DNA from: JBGSKV01 sp041740975 | Lineage (GTDB): Bacteria; Bdellovibrionota_B; Oligoflexia; Oligoflexales; JALZUQ01 | Direction of reading: 5' to 3' | Assembly: GCA_041740975.1 (NCBI GenBank) | Contig: JBGSKV010000039.1 | Coordinates: 1-34,272, forward strand | Length of the DNA stretch: 34,272 nucleotides | In this document: in pieces, positions 16,540 through 23,787 of the stretch | Layout of the letters: each line of letters starts with the position of its first letter | How positions within the stretch are numbered: the stretch's first letter is position 1 | The notes under the pieces: model-generated | Databases searched by the model: none | Told to the model about the DNA's origin: nothing | The model's input: the letters and a program-made list of their open reading frames with translations, nothing else | Position numbers and translations under genes: made by a program

Positions 16540-17175
16540 ATGCAAACTCGACTTCAAAACAAACTTTTTGCTTTTATCTTGCTTGTCTCTTTCTTGACGA
16601 CGACGACGGCCGTCGCCGAAGATCGGAAACCAATTAGAAAAAGTGAAGTTGTTTCGATTTGTGGTTTGGTTTTTTTGAGTGTCGGCATGTTTGCGGGAGC
16701 CTTAGCATCGGGTGGAGCGGCTGTTGGAACGCTTTCGCGCCAACAGGGTTTTTTTGAATCCAGTGCCGCATTCGAAGCCAGGCTCGAAGAAAACAGAGAA
16801 CGCGAACGCCCTTTCGTTATCATTTCGATGGCATCTCTTGGAACAGGCGCATTATTGTTCTTTGGCACTAGCGTTATTAAACTTGCTTCATGGATAAGAG
16901 AAGATGAACTGACAGAAAAATTTCCGAATGCCTCTATCACTATCCATGGTTTGCCAGATAATGTTTTCGTGAAAGTTGGCGGAGCTGATGCTGACGTCCA
17001 AAATGGCTCGTTCAAAATTGGCGTGAAATACAAAACAGATAATATGGCAACATTGGATTCTGAAATCGTTGTCACAGACTCAGAAAATGTATCCCAGACT
17101 TACAAATTACAAGTTCTCATTGCTCCCGGTTCCCATATCATCGTTCCTTTCGATCTTTTCGCAAGGACTCAATAA
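16540..17175 (+). CDS. membrane protein of unknown function with signal peptide
   Basis: A 211-residue protein with a signal sequence (QNKLFAFILLVSFLTTTTAVAED), a first membrane helix (VVSICGLVFLSVGMFAGALASGGAAVG), a charged loop with a likely short coiled coil (FEARLEENRERER) and a second helix (FVIISMASLGTGALLFFGTSVIKLA). The last 85 residues form a soluble beta-rich domain (NASITIHGLPDNVFVKVGGADADV) that resembles PEGA-like or carboxypeptidase-regulatory-like folds only in general character. No family recognised. Two copies of TATAGCATAC lie upstream (16407-16416 region and 16471-16480), possibly promoter-related. Confidence 0.55.
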   Translation: MQTRLQNKLFAFILLVSFLTTTTAVAEDRKPIRKSEVVSICGLVFLSVGMFAGALASGGAAVGTLSRQQGFFESSAAFEARLEENRERERPFVIISMASLGTGALLFFGTSVIKLASWIREDELTEKFPNASITIHGLPDNVFVKVGGADADVQNGSFKIGVKYKTDNMATLDSEIVVTDSENVSQTYKLQVLIAPGSHIIVPFDLFARTQ

Positions 17176-17394
17176 GCAATATCGTCGTCGCCCGGACCTA
17201 TATTGAACCAAACGGGTGGGTTTTTAGTCCACTTTTTGGAACCCTTTCTAGCCATCTCATGATGCCTTTTTTACTTTCCATCCCAAGAACTTGATAAATC
17301 AAGAGCTTATGTTCTGGCCCCAAGCTTGCAAATTACGACCTGCGAATTGCGATTGGAATACAGTCTTTTGGGAATTTAACTTTGGAGTACGCAC

Positions 17395-17694
17395 ATGGAA
17401 AATAATGTTTTGAAAAATTTAGTGCTAGGTTTTGTTATTGCGATGGTCGGATCCACCTCAGCTTTTGCCGATTATAAGAAAACCACTTTGGCGGAATACC
17501 GACAGATGATTAAAGAAAATGAAGGCCGTTGCATAAGTCGGATCTTTCCTAAAGACGCTCTTCTCGAAATTGATTATGCTTTAGAGGTAGAAATGATCGA
17601 TATAGAAACAGCACTATGGGCGGCTTACTACCGAACCTTCCCTACTTTTGTCAATCGAGGAAGAGAAATTGGCGGTGTTTGTCTGATTAAGTAA
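17395..17694 (+). CDS. small exported protein of unknown function
   Basis: A 99-residue protein with a signal peptide (VLKNLVLGFVIAMVGSTSAFA), preceded by GGAG at seven bases. The mature 73 residues have two Cys (GRCISR and GGVCLIK), well placed for one disulfide, and a helical middle (LLEIDYALEVEMIDIETALWAAYY). No family recognised. It seems monocistronic. About 220 bases before it (17176-17394) contain no gene or strong hairpin that I can see. Confidence 0.55.
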   Translation: MENNVLKNLVLGFVIAMVGSTSAFADYKKTTLAEYRQMIKENEGRCISRIFPKDALLEIDYALEVEMIDIETALWAAYYRTFPTFVNRGREIGGVCLIK

Positions 17695-17739
17695 AACGCT
17701 GGCCAAAAAATTAATGGACTTTTATGGGATCTCGAAAGT

Positions 17740-18255
17740 TTAACGGCCGATCAAGTTACGAAGCTCTTGTTCCATAGCATCTGCTTCGTTCAGATTGAAC
17801 TTAACATGCCGCATTTTCTCAACCGCTTCGGCCTGTTTCAAAAGGGCGCGCTCAAGCGCCTGATGAAGCAATCCTTCAATATTGTCGGTATGGACGTAAA
17901 CACTTTTGTGTTGTGGCCAAAGATTCTCTTCGGTGTTGCTACCGCCCAATGAAAGCGGAATAAAGTGATCTATTTTGAAATCTTGACGATTCATTTGACC
18001 AATCTCATATCCCAGCTCGCGATCGTAGGTCCGAATAATTTCTTTCTTCAAAGAGCTATCGACATCTCGTTCGCAATAGGGAATTTGTTCAGGATAGCGT
18101 AGGCGATCAGGGTTCAGACACATTCCACCGGGGGTGAGCTCTGTATCTGGCTGAGTTGGATACCTATCCTGATAATCAAGTAAGCTGCTTAGGAAAATAG
18201 TTTCTTGAGTACCGCACGACGTTAGTAAAAAGAAAAATAATAACCAGCTTCGCAT
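17740..18255 (-). CDS. lipoprotein with an HNH nuclease motif
   Basis: Start at ATG 18255 with a G-rich ribosome site (GGGGGA), giving 171 residues; the earlier in-frame start adds a segment without a signal. The signal sequence ends in a lipobox (LLTSCGTQ, Cys14). The mature part has a Cys pair (Cys46 and Cys61, in GGMCLNPD and PYCERDV) followed by FKIDHFIPLSLGGSNTEENLWPQH: Asp96-His97 fits the first half of an HNH (beta-beta-alpha-metal) active site, Asn111 and His116 the rest. HNH proteins cut DNA or RNA. A lipid anchor places this one in the periplasm or on the outer membrane, where it might degrade foreign or prey nucleic acid. Confidence 0.72.
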   Translation of the reverse strand: MRSWLLFFFLLTSCGTQETIFLSSLLDYQDRYPTQPDTELTPGGMCLNPDRLRYPEQIPYCERDVDSSLKKEIIRTYDRELGYEIGQMNRQDFKIDHFIPLSLGGSNTEENLWPQHKSVYVHTDNIEGLLHQALERALLKQAEAVEKMRHVKFNLNEADAMEQELRNLIGR

Positions 18256-18429
18256 AGATCCCCCGAGTACAAATAAATGTGGATTTTTTGGACTAAACCA
18301 AAGGCCAAGAATCCGTTTCATTTCCTATGTTCTTTTTCGATCAATTTTGATTTTGAAATCTAAGAAGCACCGTACGATAGGATTTAATTTCTGACCACAG
18401 CTTATTTTTAATACACTGAAATGATTGAG
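18256..18429. other. intergenic region between divergent genes, 5' part
   Basis: No coding sequence is supported. This AT-rich stretch should hold the promoter of the minus-strand HNH lipoprotein and the upstream part of the desaturase promoter; I could not pick out a convincing hexamer pair for the minus strand. Confidence 0.4.
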
Positions 18430-18569
18430 TATAATCCTACAGCTCGCAGCTGCAACCGGCTGATATGAGTGGTCAATCTGGATTAACTAGTAACCGGACT
18501 TAGCCCCGGTTAGAATCAAATTATCTTGGCCACCGAAGTTTAGGCTAATTGAAAATACAGGAGAAATTC
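18430..18569 (+). promoter_or_regulatory. candidate -10 box and structured leader of the desaturase gene
   Basis: An exact TATAAT at 18430-18435 would start a leader of about 128 bases; its -35 (TTTAAT-like at 17 bases) is weak. The leader contains CAGC-TCGCA-GCTG and a stronger hairpin TAACCGG (18491-18497) with CCGGTTA (18506-18512). TTAGCC (18500-18505) in its loop can instead pair with GGCTAA (18543-18548), close to the ribosome site AGGAG at 18559. There is no T-run. This may be a temperature- or ligand-sensitive leader, but the evidence is only pairing potential. Confidence 0.3.
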
Positions 18570-19706
18570 ATGATCTCTGAAAATAGATCCGTACAACATT
18601 TGCAAGGTTTACGCTGGTACCAGAAAATCCAATGGGGAAGTTTTATATTTTTTACAGTATTAGCAGTCGCAACTGTAACGTTGTGGCCACTGCATTTATA
18701 TAAGCATGGCATAGATTGGCGCCTCTGGAGTTTATTCTTTTTCATGTATGGCGTCACCGTATTTTGTATCACGGGAGGTTATCACCGGTGCTTTTCGCAC
18801 TTAGCCTACAATGTCCATCCGCTCGCTAAAGTCTTTTTTCTCATATTCGGCAGTGCCGCTTGGCAAGCATCCGCCTTGGAATGGGTCGCAGACCATCGTC
18901 GCCATCATCGCATGGAAAACCAAGAGGGTGATCCGTACAACATAAAAAAAGGGTTTTGGTGGGCGCACATTGGTTGGATTTTCAGTGTGGAGAATCCTAA
19001 ATATAAAGATGTCGTTCCAACTGATCTCGTGAAAGATCCCTGGTTTCGGTTCCAACATAACTACTATATTCCGCTAGCTTCCATCATGTCTTTTGGTTTT
19101 CCTGCGGCAATTGGCGCGCTCTGGGGCGATGCATTGGGAGGTTTGTTGTACGGTGGGATTTTTAGATTGTTTTGCGTTCACCACAGCACTTTTTTTATTA
19201 ATTCTTTCTGTCATATGTTTGGCTATCAACCCTATGGAACCTCCACCACTGCGCGCGATAATATATTGTTAGCTGTCGTGACTTTTGGTGAGGGCTATCA
19301 TAATTTCCATCACCGCTTTCCACGCGACTATCGCAATGGCGTTCGCTGGTACCAGTTTGACCCGACAAAATGGCTAATCATCGGCCTTCGTTACACTGGT
19401 TTGGCTCACGATTTGAAAGCCACTTCAAAGTGGGATATTTTGAAGGCCCGTATGTCTCTTCAGCAACCTGCATTGATTTCCAAAGGAATTAATGCGGAGC
19501 GATTGCAAGCTATCAAAGATGCCATGGAAAATGCGCACATCCGCATTCAGCAACTAAAAGAAGATTACCGAGAGATGAAGCTCAACTTTCAGCAAAACTC
19601 CCATCTTAGAATGCTGGAAATCAAAACTGAAATTCGTAAAGCCAAGCTTGATTTTAAGCTGGGATATCGCCAGTGGCTAGGCATCAGAAACTTCAAAATT
19701 TATTAA
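18570..19706 (+). CDS. membrane fatty acid (acyl-CoA type) desaturase
   Basis: Start at ATG 18570 with AGGAG six bases upstream; 378 residues. A diiron membrane desaturase of the stearoyl-CoA delta-9 type that introduces a double bond into acyl chains in the inner membrane. The His boxes are complete: HRCFSH (72-77), DHRRHH (108-113), HHSTFFINSFCH (204-215) and EGYHNFHH (241-248). Four membrane helices are expected around them. The C-terminal 80 residues (from about 298) are an unusual extension predicted to be a long charged coiled coil (ERLQAIKDAMENAHIRIQQL). It ends 11 bases from the convergent thioredoxin gene. It should adjust membrane fluidity. Confidence 0.92.
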   Translation: MISENRSVQHLQGLRWYQKIQWGSFIFFTVLAVATVTLWPLHLYKHGIDWRLWSLFFFMYGVTVFCITGGYHRCFSHLAYNVHPLAKVFFLIFGSAAWQASALEWVADHRRHHRMENQEGDPYNIKKGFWWAHIGWIFSVENPKYKDVVPTDLVKDPWFRFQHNYYIPLASIMSFGFPAAIGALWGDALGGLLYGGIFRLFCVHHSTFFINSFCHMFGYQPYGTSTTARDNILLAVVTFGEGYHNFHHRFPRDYRNGVRWYQFDPTKWLIIGLRYTGLAHDLKATSKWDILKARMSLQQPALISKGINAERLQAIKDAMENAHIRIQQLKEDYREMKLNFQQNSHLRMLEIKTEIRKAKLDFKLGYRQWLGIRNFKIY

Positions 19707-19717
19707 AATATATGACT

Positions 19718-20044
19718 TCAGAATGAAGCCCATTTCAACAAAAGCTCGTCGATTTTAGTTGGCGACAATGCGCCAATTCTAGAATCGACATGTTTACCAT
19801 CTTTAATAAGAATCAATACCGGCAACCCCCGCACGCCATAATGCGCAGCTGTCTCAATGGATTCGTCGGCATTCATCTTATAGATCGTTAACCTACCTTC
19901 AAAATCAGATGCACGCTGTTCAAGTCGACGTCCTATACCCACGCATGGCGCACACGAAGGCGACCAAAAATCGACTAAAACACGTCCGCCTGGGTCTAGT
20001 ACCAGAGACTTAAAATTTTGATCATTGATGTTTTGAATGCTCAT
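19718..20044 (-). CDS. thioredoxin
   Basis: A 108-residue protein of the standard thioredoxin length without a signal peptide, so cytoplasmic. The active site is FWSPSCAPCVGIG with Cys31 and Cys34; the dipeptide between the cysteines is Ala-Pro instead of the usual Gly-Pro, and the Trp normally just before the first Cys is replaced by Ser, with a Trp three residues earlier. The cis-Pro loop (VRGLPVLILIKDG) and the C-terminal helix are present. These changes may shift the redox potential compared with TrxA. It lies tail to tail with the desaturase, which does not imply joint function. Confidence 0.88.
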   Translation of the reverse strand: MSIQNINDQNFKSLVLDPGGRVLVDFWSPSCAPCVGIGRRLEQRASDFEGRLTIYKMNADESIETAAHYGVRGLPVLILIKDGKHVDSRIGALSPTKIDELLLKWASF

Positions 20045-20287
20045 GGGCGTTAGCCTTCTATATATAGCTTTCGTAGTCGGTTTAGATTAGGTGGCCCCAG
20101 ACGCGTTATCAATCCAAGAGTGATGGAAGCCTTTTCCTCATTGTTGCCCATTTTTTAGTCAAAATGCACAACTTGCTTTTCCTCTGTTTAGCCAGGATTA
20201 GTGCTCTACAAACAGGCAGATAGCCATAACACGCCATAATGACACTATAAAAAAGCCTAAGACTATTAAAAAATTATAATGATTAAA
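20045..20287. other. intergenic region without recognisable gene
   Basis: AT-rich spacer between the thioredoxin (minus) and the Asn-rich lipoprotein (plus). It should hold the thioredoxin promoter. I see no ORF with coding character and no strong hairpin. Confidence 0.4.
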
Positions 20288-20317
20288 TTGACATCTTCAT
20301 CGAAAATTGATTATTAA
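20288..20317 (+). promoter_or_regulatory. sigma70-type promoter for the Asn-rich lipoprotein
   Basis: A perfect -35 TTGACA (20288-20293) with TATTAA (20312-20317) at 18 bases, or TTATTA at 17. A small hairpin GGCTA-agaaa-TAGCC (20334-20348) and an AAGAGGG ribosome site follow before the GTG start at 20380. Confidence 0.55.
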
Positions 20318-20379
20318 ACGCGCACATGGAATTGGCTAAGAAATAGCCAACAACGTCAATTTAAAAAGAGGGCCTTAAC

Positions 20380-21111
20380 GTGAAGATTACATTTTGCACA
20401 AAAAAACTACAGATTCTGTCAGTCTTAGCTCTTGGCTTCGCCGTTTCCTGCGGAAGCGTCCAAGAACAAACCTTCAGCGAAAGCAATGTCGATGAAATGC
20501 CGGCGGATCTCATCGAAAAACAATCGGGCGTCATGGTCATGGTTGAAGTCGACGAAAAAGGCAAGATTACGAGAATGGAAAAACGCACTGTCGCTAAAGA
20601 CGCGCCAGAATTCAGCGACGTCAACAATGCTGAAGCGGCTTTTCAAAACGCCTCTACAAATTCATACGTAGAAGATACGTCCGCGGATAGCTTCTACACA
20701 ACTGGCTATGCAAACAATAGCTTCGCGAACAACAATAGTTTCTCGAATAATAGCTTCGTGAACAACAATGGCTTCGTGAACAATGGCTTCGCCAACAATA
20801 GCTTTTCTAGCTCGAATTACAGTTCTTCAAACGTAAACTATAACTCGGCTTGGAACGGTTTTAACTACGCGATGCCTAGCTACAGCTACAACAGCACGTC
20901 CTTTCAGAGCACAAACATTATCAATAACAGTAGTCCCGTCGTATTCGGTTGCGGCGCACAAAACTTCGGTTGCTTCAACTACGCTTATGCAGCTTGGCCG
21001 ACAGCTTTTGTCAATACTGGAAATAATTTTTTCGGCTACCGATATCCGTGTGCACGTTCATACTTCAGACCTTGTGGCGGCGGTTGCAGACGTTTTTTCT
21101 ACCGCTGGTAA
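20380..21111 (+). CDS. Asn-rich repeat lipoprotein
   Basis: Starts with GTG at 20380 behind AAGAGGG; 243 residues. The signal sequence ends in a lipobox (FAVSCGS, Cys24). Residues 30-110 contain a small conserved-looking segment (VMVMVEVDEKGKITRMEKRTV). Residues 111-143 are a run of imperfect 5- to 6-residue repeats of the type NNSFA/NNGFV, encoded by near-identical 15- and 18-base DNA units at 20711-20805, followed by Ser/Tyr/Asn-rich low-complexity sequence. The C-terminus is aromatic and Cys/Gly-rich (YPCARSYFRPCGGGCRR). It is probably a disordered or adhesive surface protein. It has its own promoter and a strong terminator. The family is not recognised. Confidence 0.65.
   Translation: MKITFCTKKLQILSVLALGFAVSCGSVQEQTFSESNVDEMPADLIEKQSGVMVMVEVDEKGKITRMEKRTVAKDAPEFSDVNNAEAAFQNASTNSYVEDTSADSFYTTGYANNSFANNNSFSNNSFVNNNGFVNNGFANNSFSSSNYSSSNVNYNSAWNGFNYAMPSYSYNSTSFQSTNIINNSSPVVFGCGAQNFGCFNYAYAAWPTAFVNTGNNFFGYRYPCARSYFRPCGGGCRRFFYRW
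20711..20805 (+). repeat. in-frame tandem 15/18-bp repeats coding for NNSFA-type units
   Basis: Units such as AACAATAGCTTCGCGAAC recur about six times with few changes, coding Asn-Asn-(Ser/Gly)-Phe-(Ala/Val/Ser). Such repeats can change copy number by slippage or recombination and so vary protein length between strains. Confidence 0.7.
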
Positions 21112-21140
21112 TTCGTTTTCTTTGGTTGGTTAATGAAAGA

Positions 21141-21169
21141 AAAGGAAGGTCTTTGGACCTTCCTTTTTT
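21141..21169 (+). terminator. intrinsic terminator
   Basis: An 11-bp perfect stem, AAAGGAAGGTC (21141-21151) with GACCTTCCTTT (21156-21166), loop TTTG, and a T-run to 21169. It ends the Asn-rich lipoprotein transcript; the complementary A-rich side may also help end the convergent ktrB transcript. Confidence 0.9.
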
Positions 21170-21195
21170 ATTTTCAACTCTGAAATCCCATAAAT

Positions 21196-22503
21196 CTATA
21201 TTGCCAAATCGTCTGGTTTGATTTTTCCGTTTTGAATAATTTTTTGGGTAATAAACGTTAGCCCGAATGTCACCACTCCCAGTCGACCCACATACATCAA
21301 CCCAATAATGATCCACTTTCCCGAAACTGTCAGTTGGCTTGTAAGTCCCATGCTGAGGCCAACGGTTCCCAAGGCAGAGATGGCTTCGAATACCATCCAT
21401 TCAAAATTTGCCTTCGGCATTGCCAGAGACAGCCCAAATATACCTAAACCCAAAACTAATCCGTAAACCGAGGCAGACATCGATGCAGCTCGAACGCGGT
21501 TGCCGGGTATTTCATGCCCCATAAGAGAAGTGGTTTTGTAACCTCGTAAATGCGACCAGGTCTCAGCTATGAGTGCCGTCAAGGTTGTGGACTTGAGACC
21601 CCCACCTGTACCAGCGGGAGACGCGCCGAAAAACATCAGAAAATACAAAATCATGACGACGGGAAGCGAGAGTTTCGAAATAGGAATCGTGTTAAATCCG
21701 ACAGTAGTCGATGCCGTCATCGCCTGAAAAAAAGACGCCAATACACGATCTTTTGTAGGTAGATTCTGTAAGGACGGTTCGATGAAATAAATCGCTGCCG
21801 TGCCGAAAGCGGATAGGATGAGGGTAACAGTCAATATGACTCTGGTGGTAAAGGTCAAACGACGTTGCCAGTTTTTTATTTTGGACCACACATCGGTATA
21901 AACGATAAAACCGACGCCGCCCAAATAACTTAACGCGGCTATGATGATATTTACCCCTGTTACATCTCGAAATCCTTCAAAACTGGTGGGAAGTAAACTA
22001 AATCCAGCCGTACAGAAGGCAGACACACTATGAAATAGCGCGCTCCATAACGGTCGTTCTACATTGGCGCTTCGAAGGTAAGGGTAAAGCGCCAGTGCTC
22101 CGACGAGTTCACAAACAAATGTAAACACGATGATATTGCGAACGAGATGCGTAATGCCAATCGTCTTCGGCAATGAAAAAGCACTTTTTAAAATATGCAG
22201 CCGCTGGTCGGACAATTTTTTGGACGCCGCCAAAATGACGAATGAACTTGCCGTCATGTAACCAAGGCCGCCAAGTTGAAACAAACAAAGGATTATGAAT
22301 TCACCGAACCAGGAGTAGCTTGTACCCGGATCAATGGTCACGAGTCCTGTTGTAGACACAGCCGAAGCAGACGTAAATAAATTATCTATCCAAGTGATTG
22401 GCGTTTCCTGGCTAAACGGGATCGCAAGCAAAAATGTGCCGATGACAATGTAACTTAGGTAACCAAGTGCCAGAACATGGGCGGGTCGTTGAAACTTTGC
22501 CAT
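21196..22503 (-). CDS. ktrB: KtrB/TrkH-type potassium uptake channel subunit
   Basis: Start at ATG 22503 with GGAGG(AAGTT); 435 residues. A polytopic inner-membrane protein of the Trk/Ktr/HKT superfamily with four M1-P-M2 repeats; the four selectivity-filter loops are visible as VSTTGLVT, FCTAGFS, STTVGFN and GTVGLS, with the conserved Gly in each. The length and compact N-terminus favour KtrB over the longer TrkH. It moves K+ into the cytoplasm, usually with a gating ring of KtrA/TrkA, which is not encoded next to it here. It lies directly behind a c-di-AMP riboswitch, which fits the known repression of K+ import genes by c-di-AMP. Its Shine-Dalgarno is part of the switch. Confidence 0.92.
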   Translation of the reverse strand: MAKFQRPAHVLALGYLSYIVIGTFLLAIPFSQETPITWIDNLFTSASAVSTTGLVTIDPGTSYSWFGEFIILCLFQLGGLGYMTASSFVILAASKKLSDQRLHILKSAFSLPKTIGITHLVRNIIVFTFVCELVGALALYPYLRSANVERPLWSALFHSVSAFCTAGFSLLPTSFEGFRDVTGVNIIIAALSYLGGVGFIVYTDVWSKIKNWQRRLTFTTRVILTVTLILSAFGTAAIYFIEPSLQNLPTKDRVLASFFQAMTASTTVGFNTIPISKLSLPVVMILYFLMFFGASPAGTGGGLKSTTLTALIAETWSHLRGYKTTSLMGHEIPGNRVRAASMSASVYGLVLGLGIFGLSLAMPKANFEWMVFEAISALGTVGLSMGLTSQLTVSGKWIIIGLMYVGRLGVVTFGLTFITQKIIQNGKIKPDDLAI

Positions 22504-22553
22504 AACTTCCTCCAAATTTTATTTGAGGAAGTAGCCATACAAAGCACTTCCTC
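22504..22553 (-). promoter_or_regulatory. expression platform that can hide the ktrB ribosome binding site
   Basis: Three octamers occur in order on the minus strand: GAGGAAGT (22553-22546), ACTTCCTC (22532-22525) and GAGGAAGT (22512-22505, the ktrB Shine-Dalgarno). The middle one can pair with either of the others. With the downstream copy the stem extends through AAAT/ATTT to 12 bp with one bulged G, which would block the start codon region; with the upstream copy the ribosome site is free. There is no T-run, so control appears to be at translation. Confidence 0.75.
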
Positions 22554-22556
22554 TTC

Positions 22557-22668
22557 GATGCCTACGAGGTTAGCTGACGGGCTAGAGCCGAAGAGTGCTC
22601 TTCATGTCTATGATTCGCCCCAAAAGTTGGTTCCCCCGTTTTTGGCGTTAGCCAAAACTCGGCAGTTG
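22557..22668 (-). promoter_or_regulatory. c-di-AMP riboswitch aptamer (ydaO-yuaA class)
   Basis: Read on the minus strand, the region carries the conserved blocks of the ydaO-yuaA class in order: GGGGGAACCAAC (22637-22626), GGGGCGAATC (22621-22612; the usual U is C in GGGGUGAAU) and CCGTCAGCTAACCTCGTAGG (22580-22561). P1 forms from TGCC (22664-22661) and GGCA (22562-22559), and a hairpin GCCAAAA/TTTTGGC-type stem lies between P1 and the first block (22640-22657). The RNA binds two c-di-AMP molecules in known examples and turns off K+ uptake or cell-wall genes. Here it precedes ktrB by 54 bases. It implies a diadenylate cyclase in the genome. Confidence 0.9.
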
Positions 22669-22669
22669 G

Positions 22670-22698
22670 ATTTTAAAACTTGTTTCTACCGAAATCAA
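22670..22698 (-). promoter_or_regulatory. sigma70-type promoter of the riboswitch-ktrB transcript
   Basis: On the minus strand: TTGATT (22698-22693), a 17-base spacer and TAAAAT (22675-22670). The expected start of transcription, 6-7 bases on, falls at the 5' arm of P1, so the RNA would begin with the aptamer itself. Confidence 0.65.
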
Positions 22699-22794
22699 GA
22701 TGAGTCATATACGCAAAATCAAACGATCTAGGCCGTCTTTAGTGAAGCCTCGATGCACAAAGTTTGGATAATTAGACGTGCGGCAGCCGCCTCC

Positions 22795-23538
22795 CTACTT
22801 TCGATATGGTAAAATCCACATTTGAAAGAGGGAGACTAAAATCATAAACGCGGCAGAAATATTCATGCACACGCCCCCCGTAATCTGCATGTATGCGAAT
22901 GATGGATACCATTTGGTGAGCCACCAGGACGCTATGTCCACTAAAAGAAACACAAAGGGCGTTCCGATTGCGATGGATTTGATGATCGGACTAATGCCTA
23001 CGGAAAAACTGAAGATCAAACAAACGAAGAAAAAGATAAATGAGATTCCAAACAAATGCACATGGGATACTCTGGCCAAAGCACCAATGGTTGCACCTTC
23101 GGAAATTTGTGCACTCGGTTTCGTGCCTTCGAAAGTGCGAAAGTCGGGAATCCCTGGCACCACACCATGGCAGCTGATGCAGTTTTCCTGAAAAATAGCC
23201 TGAATATGGCTATCCCACTCCTCGCGCTTTGAACCATCGCGAACCCATTTTACGATTTCGGCGCGCTCGTGCGTATCGGCTTTGTCCTTCATGGATCCGC
23301 TTAACTTTTCTTCGAGTTTACTGTTTTCCCTATTGCCGTGGTAACTGTAAACAATATCGTTAACGGAAAGCCCAAACTCACCATCTGCCATACCGTGTGT
23401 CAGCAAAACCTGAAGCCCAGCCATCATGAGGCCCACACCCGTGACCACCAGATAGCCGGTGAAAAGAACTCGTATGGGAAGGCTCAAAGTAGGAAGAGAG
23501 GCTCGAAGTTGAAGAAGTGTGGAGTCGTCAGATAACAT
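22795..23538 (-). CDS. membrane protein with a c-type heme motif
   Basis: A 247-residue protein starting at an ATG with GAGGT upstream. One membrane helix near the N-terminus (22-46) leads into a domain of about 100 residues with the single c-type heme site ENCISCHG (Cys120, Cys123, His124), which must face the periplasm. Four further hydrophobic segments follow (from about residue 150), the first carrying His residues (RVSHVHLFGISFIFFF). The arrangement suggests a membrane-bound cytochrome for electron transfer. A Met that could be the sixth ligand is not obvious near the motif. No respiratory partner is next to it. The family is not one I can name. Confidence 0.7.
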   Translation of the reverse strand: MLSDDSTLLQLRASLPTLSLPIRVLFTGYLVVTGVGLMMAGLQVLLTHGMADGEFGLSVNDIVYSYHGNRENSKLEEKLSGSMKDKADTHERAEIVKWVRDGSKREEWDSHIQAIFQENCISCHGVVPGIPDFRTFEGTKPSAQISEGATIGALARVSHVHLFGISFIFFFVCLIFSFSVGISPIIKSIAIGTPFVFLLVDIASWWLTKWYPSFAYMQITGGVCMNISAAFMILVSLFQMWILPYRK

Positions 23539-23787
23539 AGGACCTCGCTAAGAAACCCATGAATAAGAATGATAGGATATCTAATTTGTATGGACTCGTC
23601 CATGGCCTCACGATGCGCATGAGTTGTCGAAGGTTTTAGCTTAGGTCCAAAATGCGCAATGTTTGAGTCCTTCTAGAGCACCCAACACGCGAAACATTGA
23701 GCGGCAGGGATGTCCCCAAGCTCATAAATCATGTAAGATTGGCATAACTATCAAACATAGCCTTTCACATCGATTTCTGGAGCTTGC

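Noticed and set aside
16554..17075. A 173-residue minus-strand ORF opposite the membrane protein gene
   Set aside because: The plus-strand frame has a signal peptide, membrane helices and normal codon character; the minus frame does not.
22477..22731. An 84-residue plus-strand ORF antisense to the riboswitch
   Set aside because: Its composition follows the conserved aptamer blocks on the other strand, and it overlaps the ktrB start; no ribosome site is seen.
23663..23697. An 8-bp inverted repeat CAATGTTT/AAACATTG in the spacer at 23539-23787
   Set aside because: The arms are short with a long loop and there is no T-run or clear relation to a start codon; chance pairing is likely.
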